Assembly: GCA_946885605.1 (NCBI GenBank)
Contig: CAMPGR010000060.1
Coordinates: forward strand, 1-20,609
Reading direction: 5' to 3'
DNA from: an uncultured Pseudomonadota bacterium
GTDB taxonomy: Bacteria; Pseudomonadota; Gammaproteobacteria; Burkholderiales; SG8-41
Length of the DNA: 20,609 bases
Positions 6,659-13,511 of this stretch are shown here, piece by piece (within the stretch, counting starts at the first letter, position 1; every line of letters starts with the position of its first letter). Under the pieces are notes generated by a model that made no database searches, was not told the DNA's origin, and was given only the letters and a program-made list of their open reading frames with translations. Both the position numbers and the translations under genes were made by a program.

Positions 6659-8257
6659 ATGAACGCACAGCCGTTCAACCCCGCGGAGTCGCAATCGGGG
6701 CCGCAGTTCACCGATGGCCCGAGCTGCAAGCGCTGGGTGGAGGCGCTTCCACTCACCAACGTCCAGCAAGCCCACGCTCTACTGCACGCGCAGCTCGCGG
6801 CGCTGCGCGAAGCGCAAATGCCTGCGGTTGAACGGCTGAGGATCGCGGAGGCGCTGCGCGATGCCGTCGCCTTCGTGCAGAACGAATCGGCGAACCGCTA
6901 CGCGGGCAAGCCGATACCGCTCGAGACGAATGACGCGGAAGGCTGGGCTCGCGTAATCGATCTCTGGAAGCAGCTCTCCGCCAACTACGAGCAAAGCCTG
7001 CAAGCTTACCGGGACGGAGATCTCGAGATTGCACCGCACGCCGCGCTCGTCGCAATGCGTTGCATCCAATCGATCGGCCGGCAGATGGTGGAGTACTACC
7101 GTGTCTACCGCCAGATCCCCGACGCGTTGTGGCGCGCGCTGAACGAGCTCTACTCGTTCTCCGAGCAGCACGGGTTTGCGCGCATTCGCACGCAGGACGC
7201 CGTCGCGCAGCGTGCAGCGGATTCGAGTTGCGCCGACGCGTACATCCAGGCGTTGCTGGTGCACCTCGCCAATCCTTACGCGCTCTCCATACGGCAGCTC
7301 GCGTTCGTGGAATCCTGGGCAGAAAAATGGGCAACACTCGTCGGCATGGCCGCACAACCGCTCCCTCCGAGCACGAGCCCGGCCCTTGCCGTGGACCTGG
7401 CCGCCGCAGGAGTCGTCTTCGCGAGTGAAGTCATCCCGCAACCCAGTGTCCGCTATCTCGATCTCGAACAGCTTGCGAAAACCCTGCGCCAGACGATCAC
7501 GCTTCTCAAGCAGAGCCAAACGCCGGCCCAGCTCGGCCTGGGCGAAACCGCCCGCCAGCCGGGATGCGAGAACCTGTTGATGCTTCTTTACGTGCAATGG
7601 TGCCGCGCGGGCACCGGGCGCAGCGAAGAGCGGCAGGCGTCCGACGAACGCGCGAGCATCTGTTTCGGGATTCCGGCCGTACATTTCCAGGTGAGCGGCC
7701 GTCGCGAGTTCCGGCAGCCGACCGAGCTGACTTCACGGGAGAAGCAGGAGCTCGACACATTCGGTTTCGTCGTGCAGGACCGACCTGCTGCCGACAGGAG
7801 TGCGGAAGGGCTGGAGGTGTGGCACGTCCGCAATCACAGCCCGAGCGGCTTCATGTGCATGCTGCGCGACCCCTCGAGCAAATCCCGGATCGCGCATAAC
7901 CAGCTCGCCGCGGTGCAGCCCCGTGGCACGCGCCATTTTCAGTTGGGCATGATCCAGTGGCTGCGCGTCGAGCGCGAGCACGAAATTTCGCTCGGAGTGC
8001 GGGTGTTTCCCGGCGTGCCGCAGGCGGTCGCAGTGCGGCCTTCGAACTTCACGCCCGATTCAAGCGTGTACGAGCGCGCGCTGCTGCTTCCCGAAGTGAC
8101 GGCTTCCGCAACGCCGGCCACGCTTATCCTGCCCCCTGGGTGGTTCCAGAGCGGGCGGTTCGTGGAGGTTCAATCCGAGCGCAAGCAGGTCGCGAAGCTC
8201 CTCAACCTTCTCGAGATGGGAAGCGACTTCGATCGCTGCACCATTACGTTGATCTAG
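6659..8257 (+). CDS. Conserved-looking protein of unknown function with a PilZ-like C-terminal motif
   Basis: I do not recognise this 532-residue protein with certainty. There is no signal peptide or membrane segment. The N-terminal two thirds (about 20-290) read as alpha-helical and amphipathic, with segments such as VERLRIAEALRDAV, MRCIQSIGRQMVEYYRVYRQ and LNELYSFSEQHGFARI. The C-terminal part (about 335-530) is more beta-rich and contains R348-x3-R352 (GRREFR) and N392-x-S-x2-G397 (NHSPSG), the two short signatures of the c-di-GMP binding PilZ domain. The gap between them is 40 residues, somewhat longer than the common 20-30. It ends with SERKQVAKLLNLLEMGSDFDRCTITLI. Start choice: ATG 6659 follows GGGAG by 8 bases. 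The frame uses codons like its neighbours and is certainly a gene; the c-di-GMP link is an inference. Confidence 0.85.
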   Translation: MNAQPFNPAESQSGPQFTDGPSCKRWVEALPLTNVQQAHALLHAQLAALREAQMPAVERLRIAEALRDAVAFVQNESANRYAGKPIPLETNDAEGWARVIDLWKQLSANYEQSLQAYRDGDLEIAPHAALVAMRCIQSIGRQMVEYYRVYRQIPDALWRALNELYSFSEQHGFARIRTQDAVAQRAADSSCADAYIQALLVHLANPYALSIRQLAFVESWAEKWATLVGMAAQPLPPSTSPALAVDLAAAGVVFASEVIPQPSVRYLDLEQLAKTLRQTITLLKQSQTPAQLGLGETARQPGCENLLMLLYVQWCRAGTGRSEERQASDERASICFGIPAVHFQVSGRREFRQPTELTSREKQELDTFGFVVQDRPAADRSAEGLEVWHVRNHSPSGFMCMLRDPSSKSRIAHNQLAAVQPRGTRHFQLGMIQWLRVEREHEISLGVRVFPGVPQAVAVRPSNFTPDSSVYERALLLPEVTASATPATLILPPGWFQSGRFVEVQSERKQVAKLLNLLEMGSDFDRCTITLI

Positions 8258-8307
8258 ACTGGAAGGGCTTCAGCGCAGGCGCTATTTTTCGCTGAGCGCG
8301 GCTCGGT

Positions 8308-8313
8308 TATGAT
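8308..8313 (+). promoter_or_regulatory. Candidate -10 box of the DUF971-ubiE unit
   Basis: TATGAT differs from the consensus at one position and lies 25 bases before the ATG at 8339. The two ATG codons at 8309 and 8312 fall inside this box and would not be on a transcript that starts from it, which favours 8339 as the real start. A T-rich -35 region lies around 8285. Confidence 0.35.
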
Positions 8314-8338
8314 GCGTGCTTTCACGCCGCAAACGCCG

Positions 8339-8725
8339 ATGGCCGCTAAGCCCCAGCCCACCGAGATCAAGCTCCACCAGAAGTCGCACGTCCTGGAAGT
8401 CTTGTTCGCGGACGGCCGCACCTTCCGGTTTCCCTGCGAGTTCCTGCGCGTTTATTCGCCCTCGGCGGAGGTGCGGGGACACGGGCCCGGCCAGGAAGTG
8501 CTGCAGGTCGGCAAAAAGGACGTGACGATCGAGAAAATCGAGCCAGTGGGAAGTTACGCCATACAGCTCACGTTCTCGGATCGCCACGACACCGGCATCT
8601 ATTCGTGGGAACTGCTCTACGACTACGGCACCCAGCAGAACGAGATGTGGGAGCACTATCTCAAGCGCATGGCCGAGGCCGGCGCAAGCCGCGAGCCGCC
8701 AGCTCCGCATGACCAAGACCACTGA
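8339..8725 (+). CDS. DUF971 protein (gamma-butyrobetaine hydroxylase-like N-terminal domain)
   Basis: Small soluble protein (128 residues) made of a single DUF971 domain. Signature segments: [19 protein letters not shown] (6-24), [37 protein letters not shown] and [15 protein letters not shown] near the C-terminus. The same domain is the N-terminal part of eukaryotic gamma-butyrobetaine hydroxylase, where it binds zinc; the bacterial stand-alone form is poorly characterised, with links to iron-sulphur proteins in some bacteria. Only one Cys is present, in FPCEF. Start choice: ATG 8339 gives [14 protein letters not shown], matching family starts; ATG 8309 would add ten residues lying over a -10-like box. 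The 3' end overlaps ubiE by 17 bases, so the two are co-transcribed. This pairing with ubiE is common in betaproteobacteria. Confidence 0.92.
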   Translation: MAAKPQPTEIKLHQKSHVLEVLFADGRTFRFPCEFLRVYSPSAEVRGHGPGQEVLQVGKKDVTIEKIEPVGSYAIQLTFSDRHDTGIYSWELLYDYGTQQNEMWEHYLKRMAEAGASREPPAPHDQDH

Positions 8726-9443
8726 CTTCGGGTTCCACAAGGTTGCCGAGGAAGAGAAGGCGCAGCGGGTGGAGGGCGTCTTCGATTCCGTCGCCTCGCG
8801 CTACGATCTCATGAACGACCTCATGTCCGCGGGCCTGCATCGCCTGTGGAAGCGGTTCATGGTCGAGCTGAGCGGAGTGCGGCCCGGTGATCGGGTGCTG
8901 GACGTCGCAGGCGGCACGGCGGATCTGGCGCGACTTTTCGTGCGCCGCGTCGGAGCCGGCGGCGCCGTCGTGCTGACCGACATCAATGGCTCGATGCTGA
9001 AAATCGGACGGGATCGCCTGCTGGATGCAGGCCTTATCGACCCTGTGATCCAGTGCGACGCGGAAAGATTGCCTTTTGCCTCGGACCGCTTCGACTGCGT
9101 GAGCGTTGGCTTCGGCCTGCGCAACATGACGCACAAGGACGTCGCGCTCGCCGAAATGCGCCGCGTCCTCAAGCCCGGCGGCCGCCTCCTCGTCCTCGAG
9201 TTTTCGCGGGTATGGAAACCGCTGCAGCCGCTCTACGATGCCTACTCGTTCCAGGTCTTGCCGCGACTGGGCAAGCTCGTCGCCAACGATTCCGCAAGTT
9301 ATCGTTACCTTGCCGAATCCATACGTTTGCATCCCGACCAGCACGCGTTGAAGCGGATGATGGAACAGGCCGGGCTGGAGCGCGTCGAATACTTCAATCT
9401 CAGTGCGGGGGTCGTCGCGCTGCACCGCGGCTACAAGTTCTGA
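8709..9443 (+). CDS. ubiE: Ubiquinone/menaquinone C-methyltransferase UbiE
   Basis: SAM-dependent methyltransferase that C-methylates 2-polyprenyl-6-methoxy-1,4-benzoquinol in ubiquinone synthesis, and demethylmenaquinol where menaquinone is made. Length 244, normal is about 245-255. Motifs in order: [20 protein letters not shown] at the N-terminus, family signature around [17 protein letters not shown] (32-48), SAM motif [11 protein letters not shown] (65-74), acidic residue in LTDIN (D91), CDAERLPF (D118), [10 protein letters not shown] and [15 protein letters not shown] (152-166). The second UbiE signature [13 protein letters not shown] and ALHRGYKF close the protein. Complete and with all motifs, so active. 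Start codon lies inside the DUF971 gene (17-base overlap), suggesting coupled translation; no separate ribosome site is clear. It heads the ubiquinone cluster that continues with ubiJ and ubiB. Confidence 0.98.
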   Translation: MTKTTDFGFHKVAEEEKAQRVEGVFDSVASRYDLMNDLMSAGLHRLWKRFMVELSGVRPGDRVLDVAGGTADLARLFVRRVGAGGAVVLTDINGSMLKIGRDRLLDAGLIDPVIQCDAERLPFASDRFDCVSVGFGLRNMTHKDVALAEMRRVLKPGGRLLVLEFSRVWKPLQPLYDAYSFQVLPRLGKLVANDSASYRYLAESIRLHPDQHALKRMMEQAGLERVEYFNLSAGVVALHRGYKF

Positions 9444-9479
9444 CGAGGCAAAGTCGCGCTTCGTCCCTGAAGGAGAGCC

Positions 9480-10277
9480 ATGATCCGCCTATTGGCGCTT
9501 GCGTTGGTGCTCGCAGGCTGTGCCGCTCCCTTGTCCCAAGCGCCTCCGTCAGGCATGCCGGCGTCGGTCCCGGCGCCCGAGATTCGGGTGGGCGACGCCT
9601 GGACTTACCGCGTCCGTGACGGCTTCACCGGCCTACACCGCGGGGAGCAACGCGAGGAAGTCACTGCCATCGACGGCGACATCGTCACCGTCAGAATCAC
9701 GGGCGCGATCGAACGCGGCGATGGCGTCCATATCTACGACCGCGAGTGGAACTGGCTGCGACGCCCTGCCACAAACCTGCAGACGTTCGAGTATCGTCCC
9801 GCCTATCAGGCTTTTGATTTCCCGCTCGAGCCCGGCAAGCGCTGGCGCCAGCGGCTCATCGCGACCGACCCTGAGGATGGCCGGCGATTTCCTGTGTGGA
9901 TAGACGGCACGGTACAGGGCTGGGAGCGCGTGAAGGTGCCGGCCGGCGAGTTCGATGCGCTCAAAGTCGAGCGCCGGGTCTACTTCGAGTACTGGGAGTA
10001 TGCCGTGCGCGGCCGCAGCCAGATCCACGAGCTCGAGTGGTACGCGCCGATGGCAAAGCATTCGGCAAAGCGTGAAATGAGGTCCCGGTATTGGAGGTTG
10101 ATCGCGTCGAACGAGGGTGTGCCGGGGCTCGTGCTCGTCAAAAGCGGCCGCAGTTCGGCGGGCAAGGGCAGCCGGGGCCTCCTTCGCGCCCGTGGCGGCA
10201 GGGACGACGACGGCGGACCGCGATACGTCGACGACGACTGGCTGGTCTACGAGCTCGTGAGCTACGTGGTTCGTTGA
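9480..10277 (+). CDS. Predicted outer or periplasmic lipoprotein, function unknown
   Basis: A 265-residue protein with a bacterial lipoprotein signal: MIRLLALALVLAGC ends in lipobox LAGC, so C14 should be lipidated. After a Pro/Ser-rich linker the mature part is beta-rich, with repeated motifs of a domain seen in uncharacterised lipoproteins: VGDAWTYRVRDGFTG, EREWNW-like YDREWNWLRRP, FPLEPGKRWRQR, VPAGEFDALKVERRVYFEYWEY and HELEWYAPMAKHSAKREMRS. The C-terminal tail (about 230-265) is rich in Gly, Arg and Asp (RGGRDDDGG). Aspartate at +2 is absent (Ala follows Cys), consistent with outer-membrane sorting in the enterobacterial rule. Start choice: ATG 9480 follows AAGGAGAG by 3-4 bases. It sits 36 bases after ubiE and before the Tim44-like gene, so it interrupts the usual ubiE - Tim44 - ubiJ order. 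Confidence 0.85.
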   Translation: MIRLLALALVLAGCAAPLSQAPPSGMPASVPAPEIRVGDAWTYRVRDGFTGLHRGEQREEVTAIDGDIVTVRITGAIERGDGVHIYDREWNWLRRPATNLQTFEYRPAYQAFDFPLEPGKRWRQRLIATDPEDGRRFPVWIDGTVQGWERVKVPAGEFDALKVERRVYFEYWEYAVRGRSQIHELEWYAPMAKHSAKREMRSRYWRLIASNEGVPGLVLVKSGRSSAGKGSRGLLRARGGRDDDGGPRYVDDDWLVYELVSYVVR

Positions 10278-10303
10278 CCCTCTTGCAACCTCTGCGCCGC
10301 GCG

Positions 10304-10309
10304 TATAAT
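10304..10309 (+). promoter_or_regulatory. Consensus -10 box of the Tim44-like gene
   Basis: TATAAT in the context GCGTATAATGCG lies 36 bases before the GTG start at 10346. TTGCAA at 10283-10288 could be a -35 box with a short 15-base spacer. It lies just after the lipoprotein stop codon, so the Tim44-like gene probably has its own promoter. Confidence 0.5.
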
Positions 10310-10345
10310 GCGTCTTATACAGTTCACGATTCCAAGGAGGCATTT

Positions 10346-11203
10346 GTGAGCAAGTTTCTGACTTTACTCGTCGCGCTCGTCACGCTGAGCGTTTTTGCGC
10401 TCGATGCCGATGCAAGGCGCTTCGGCGGTGGACGCACCCTGGGCAAGCAGCGCGAAGCGATCAGCCAGCAGCAGGCGGCCCCCAAGCCGCCGGCGCAGCA
10501 GCAACAGCAGTCAACGGCATCGGGAACGACTACCCCGGCACAGCAGCCGTCCGGAGCGAGCAAGTGGCTGGGACCTCTCGCCGGGCTCGCGCTCGGTGCT
10601 GGTCTGGCCGCACTGTTCCTCAACAACGGTATCTCCGGACTGCTCGCCGGGTTGTTGCTGATCGGACTGCTGGTTGCGGCGGCGTACTACGCCATGCGGT
10701 TCCTGCGCGGAAAGGCGACTTCCGCACCCATGCAGTATGCCGGCGTCGGCGCCGGGATGCGCCATGATGCGCCCCGCATCGAGCCTGCACTCGGTGGCGC
10801 CGCGCCGCACTCGGTTGCCGCAACGACCCGCTTGCCCGCCGGGTTCGACGCTGCCGAATTCGTGCGGCACGCCAAGCTCAATTTCGTGCGGTTGCAGGCC
10901 ATTCACGACCAGAAGGATCTCGCGACGATACGCGATTTCGTGACGCCAGAGCTCTATCGCGAGATCGAAACCGACATGCGCGACGCGGACGCCGCGCAAA
11001 GGACCGATGTCATCACGCTCAACGCGGACGTACTCGATGTCGCTACCGAAGGCGATGTCTACGTCGTGAGCGTGCGTTTCTCGGGGCTCATTCGCGAAGC
11101 GGAGGAAAACGAGCAGCCGCAGCCGTTCAGCGAAGTGTGGCATCTCGAGAAGCCGGTGAGCGGCCGCAGCGGCTGGCTCGTCGCCGGCATCCAGCAGGAC
11201 TGA
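10346..11203 (+). CDS. Tim44-like domain membrane protein
   Basis: Protein of 285 residues with a Tim44-like domain, related to the mitochondrial import motor subunit; the bacterial role is unknown, and members are usually membrane-anchored and found near ubiquinone genes in betaproteobacteria. Order: signal or anchor segment SKFLTLLVALVTLSVFALDADA (2-23), conserved RRFGGGRTLGKQR (24-36), a low-complexity Gln/Pro/Thr linker with a run of five Gln (41-72), two glycine-rich membrane helices (about 74-91 and 96-118, GLLAGLLLIGLLVAAAYYAM), then the Tim44 domain (about 165-285) with FDAAEFVRHAKLNFVRLQ, LATIRDFVTPELYREIE, and FSEVWHLEKP. Start choice: GTG 10346 has AAGGAGG 5 bases before it, and the frame upstream overlaps the lipoprotein gene. 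An intrinsic terminator follows 16 bases after the stop. Confidence 0.92.
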   Translation: MSKFLTLLVALVTLSVFALDADARRFGGGRTLGKQREAISQQQAAPKPPAQQQQQSTASGTTTPAQQPSGASKWLGPLAGLALGAGLAALFLNNGISGLLAGLLLIGLLVAAAYYAMRFLRGKATSAPMQYAGVGAGMRHDAPRIEPALGGAAPHSVAATTRLPAGFDAAEFVRHAKLNFVRLQAIHDQKDLATIRDFVTPELYREIETDMRDADAAQRTDVITLNADVLDVATEGDVYVVSVRFSGLIREAEENEQPQPFSEVWHLEKPVSGRSGWLVAGIQQD

Positions 11204-11219
11204 GCACCCCTTCGCGGAG

Positions 11220-11249
11220 AACTCCCGGGCAATCCCCGGGAGTTTTTTT
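11220..11249 (+). terminator. Strong intrinsic terminator after the Tim44-like gene
   Basis: Perfect 10-base arms AACTCCCGGG (11220-11229) and CCCGGGAGTT (11235-11244) enclose a 5-base loop, CAATC, and run into seven Ts (11243-11249). This is a textbook rho-independent terminator reading rightward. It ends 2 bases before a possible TTG start and 11 bases before the ATG of ubiJ. The right arm contains GGGAG (11238-11242). Confidence 0.92.
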
Positions 11250-11260
11250 GTTTGCGCTCG

Positions 11261-11833
11261 ATGGAAGCACTCGCTGTTCCGGCCATCAACCGCGTCCTGA
11301 GGCGTAACGGCTGGGCGCTCGAAAAGCTCAAGCCCTTCGCCGGCGAGACGCTGCGCGTGGAACTCCCTCTCGCCCCCCTCGAATTTACGGTGCTCGAATC
11401 CGGGAAGCTCACCGCCGCAACATCGGGCGCCCAACCGCGCGTGACCATCGTCCTCACTCCCGGCGTAATGCTGCGTCTCTTTGCCCGCGACGAGGCGGTA
11501 TGGAATGAAGTCCCGGTGAGCGGCGATACCGACTTCGCGACCGTCCTGAATCACATCTGGCGCAACCTGCGCTGGGATATCGAGGAGGATCTCGCCCGCG
11601 TCTTCGGCGACATCGCGGCCCATCGCATGGTGCGGGCCGGAAAGACTCTCGAGGAGTGGCGCGCACAAAGCTTCGAGAGCATTACGCGCAGCTTCGCCGA
11701 ATACTGGACCGAAGAGCGGCCGCTCATCGCGCATGCGCGCGATATCGAGTCGTTCAACCGCGACGTCGATCGCCTGCGCGATGACGTCGCCCGCCTGGAA
11801 AAGCGCATCGAGCTGCTGATGTCCCGCGGTTGA
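11261..11833 (+). CDS. ubiJ: Ubiquinone biosynthesis accessory factor UbiJ (SCP2 domain)
   Basis: Accessory factor of aerobic ubiquinone synthesis that, in E. coli, binds ubiquinone intermediates with UbiK in the soluble Ubi complex. About 190 residues, close to the E. coli size of 201. It has an SCP2-like lipid-binding N-terminal domain, with features AINRVLRRNGWALEKLKPFAG, FTVLESGKLTA, RVTIVLTPGVMLRLFARDE, VSGDTDFATVLNHIWRNLRWDIEEDLARVFGD (conserved IEEDLARVFGD), and a C-terminal coiled coil FNRDVDRLRDDVARLEKRIE that in UbiJ contacts UbiK. Position just before ubiB supports the call. Start is unsure: ATG 11261 has no Shine-Dalgarno sequence at usual spacing; TTG 11252 (three residues longer, MRSMEAL) has GGGAG 9 bases before it, but this lies inside the terminator hairpin. 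Confidence 0.9.
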   Translation: MEALAVPAINRVLRRNGWALEKLKPFAGETLRVELPLAPLEFTVLESGKLTAATSGAQPRVTIVLTPGVMLRLFARDEAVWNEVPVSGDTDFATVLNHIWRNLRWDIEEDLARVFGDIAAHRMVRAGKTLEEWRAQSFESITRSFAEYWTEERPLIAHARDIESFNRDVDRLRDDVARLEKRIELLMSRG

Positions 11834-11881
11834 CCGCAATGCCAACGTCATCGCGCTAGGCAGCACACGCGCGGCGCCGTC

Positions 11882-11912
11882 TTGGCGCGCGCGCTTCCCC
11901 CGCGGTTACAAT
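11882..11912 (+). promoter_or_regulatory. Candidate promoter of ubiB
   Basis: TACAAT (11907-11912) is one base from the consensus -10 box, and TTGGCG (11882-11887) is a reasonable -35 box, though the 19-base spacer is long. Transcription would begin at about 11919-11921, right at the ubiB ATG (11921). No Shine-Dalgarno sequence lies between, so the mRNA may be leaderless. Confidence 0.4.
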
Positions 11913-11920
11913 CCGCTCCA

Positions 11921-13438
11921 ATGCGGCTCCTTCGATTACTCAAGATCCTGCGCGTAAGCGCGCGTTTCGGGCTCGATGAATTTTTCCTGGGCCACGAGCG
12001 CGTTCGCGGGATCAGGCGTGTGCTGAACGCCGCGCTCTTCTGGCGGCGCATTGAAGGCCCGCGCGCCGTGCGGCTGCGCCTCGCGCTCGAAACGCTCGGC
12101 CCGATCTTCGTCAAGTTCGGGCAGATGCTGTCCACGCGGCGCGACCTCGTGCCGCCGGACATCGCCGACGAGCTTGCGAAGCTGCAGGATCGGGTGCCGC
12201 CCTTTCCCTGGGAGGACGTTGCGGCGACGCTGCAACGCGTGTACGGAAAGCCGGTGGACGCGGTGTTCGCGACGTTCGAGCGGGAAGCGGTCGCGAGCGC
12301 CTCGGTGGCGCAGGTCCATCTTGCCACGCTGCCGGAGGGCGCCGAAGTCGCGGTCAAGGTGCTGCGTCCCGGCATCGAGCGCGTCATCGCGAACGACGTA
12401 GCGCTGCTCGACGTGGGGGCGACACTGATCGAGCTTCTCTGGGCCGACGGGAGGCGGCTGCGGCCCCATGAAGTCGTGGCGGAGTTCGCGCACCATCTCG
12501 AGGACGAGCTCGATCTCATGCGGGAAGCGTCGAACGCGAGCCAGTTGCGGCGCAACTTCGAAGGCTCGCCCCTGCTCCTCGTGCCCGAAGTGTACTGGGA
12601 TTACTGCTCCAACGAAGTAATGGTGATGGAGCGCATGCGCGGCATGCCGGTATCGCAGGTCGCTGCGCTGCGCGAGCAGGGCGTCGATATCCCGCGCCTT
12701 GCGCGCGCGGGGGTCGAGATATTCTTCACCCAGGTGTTTCGCGACGGCTTTTTTCATGCCGACATGCACCCCGGAAACATACTGGTCACCGGGCAGGGAC
12801 AGTACGTCGCGCTCGACTTCGGCATCATGGGTACGCTTACGGAGACCGACAAGAACTATCTCGCCCAGAACTTTCTCGCTTTCTTCCGCCGCGACTACCG
12901 GCGGGTGGCCGAAGCGCACATCGAATCGGGATGGGTGCCGCCCGAGACGCGCATCGATGAGTTCGCCGCGGCGATACGCGCCGTTTGCGAACCCATTTTC
13001 GACAAGCCGCTGAAGGAGATCTCGTTCGGCAAGCTGCTGCTGCGGCTTTTCCAGATCTCCCGCCGCTTCAACATGGAGGTGCAGCCGCAGCTCGTGATGC
13101 TGCAGAAAACGCTCCTCAACATCGAGGGCCTCGGCCGCGACCTCGATCCCGATCTGGACCTGTGGTCGACCGCGCGCCCTTTCCTCGAGCGCTGGATGTC
13201 GGAGCGCCTGGGCTGGCGCGGCGCATTGCGGCAGCTGCGCCATGAAGCGCCGTACTGGAGCGCCATGCTGCCGCAGCTCCCGAGACTCCTGCACCAGGCC
13301 CTCGCTCAGCAGGCAAGCGCAGAAGCGGCCGGGCATGCGCGCGCGCTGCTTCGCGAGCAACGGCGACAGAACCGACTGCTTGCCCTCATTACGGCGCTGC
13401 TCGCGCTGATTCCCATCGTGATTCTGCTGACCGGCTGA
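11921..13438 (+). CDS. ubiB: Ubiquinone biosynthesis protein UbiB (ABC1/ADCK atypical kinase family)
   Basis: Membrane-anchored protein-kinase-like ATPase of the ABC1/ADCK/UbiB family, needed for ubiquinone synthesis, probably to mobilise hydrophobic intermediates. 505 residues, normal is about 500-550. Motifs: family-specific KxGQ (K65-F-G-Q68) in [11 protein letters not shown]; the alanine-rich nucleotide loop ASASVAQVH (125-133), which replaces the glycine-rich loop of kinases; lysine K146 in [23 protein letters not shown] (193-206); catalytic-loop HADMHPGNI (279-287); DFG metal motif (299-301). The C-terminus ends with a hydrophobic segment [18 protein letters not shown], the membrane anchor. 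All functional residues are present. Start choice: ATG 11921 gives [20 protein letters not shown], matching UbiB starts; an upstream in-frame start at 11882 would cover the promoter. It follows ubiJ by 87 bases. Confidence 0.97.
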   Translation: MRLLRLLKILRVSARFGLDEFFLGHERVRGIRRVLNAALFWRRIEGPRAVRLRLALETLGPIFVKFGQMLSTRRDLVPPDIADELAKLQDRVPPFPWEDVAATLQRVYGKPVDAVFATFEREAVASASVAQVHLATLPEGAEVAVKVLRPGIERVIANDVALLDVGATLIELLWADGRRLRPHEVVAEFAHHLEDELDLMREASNASQLRRNFEGSPLLLVPEVYWDYCSNEVMVMERMRGMPVSQVAALREQGVDIPRLARAGVEIFFTQVFRDGFFHADMHPGNILVTGQGQYVALDFGIMGTLTETDKNYLAQNFLAFFRRDYRRVAEAHIESGWVPPETRIDEFAAAIRAVCEPIFDKPLKEISFGKLLLRLFQISRRFNMEVQPQLVMLQKTLLNIEGLGRDLDPDLDLWSTARPFLERWMSERLGWRGALRQLRHEAPYWSAMLPQLPRLLHQALAQQASAEAAGHARALLREQRRQNRLLALITALLALIPIVILLTG

Positions 13439-13461
13439 CGCGCCGCGCCATGCACGCGCCG

Positions 13462-13467
13462 TATAAT
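13462..13467 (+). promoter_or_regulatory. Consensus -10 box of the symporter gene
   Basis: TATAAT lies 44 bases before the ATG at 13512 and 23 bases after the ubiB stop. It is flanked by CGCCG and CGGCG, a short inverted repeat around the box. No good -35 hexamer is visible at 16-18 bases. Confidence 0.45.
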
Positions 13468-13511
13468 GTGCGGCGTTTCGCAAAACGCGCGCTGCGCGAT
13501 CGTGAGGCCCC

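Noticed and set aside
10511..11866. 451-codon open frame on the minus strand opposite the Tim44-like gene and ubiJ
   Set aside because: Both plus-strand genes have clear family motifs, and this frame also crosses the terminator.
11860..11900. GC-rich imperfect hairpin between ubiJ and ubiB as a terminator
   Set aside because: The arms need a bulge and there is no T-tract, so simple GC richness explains it.
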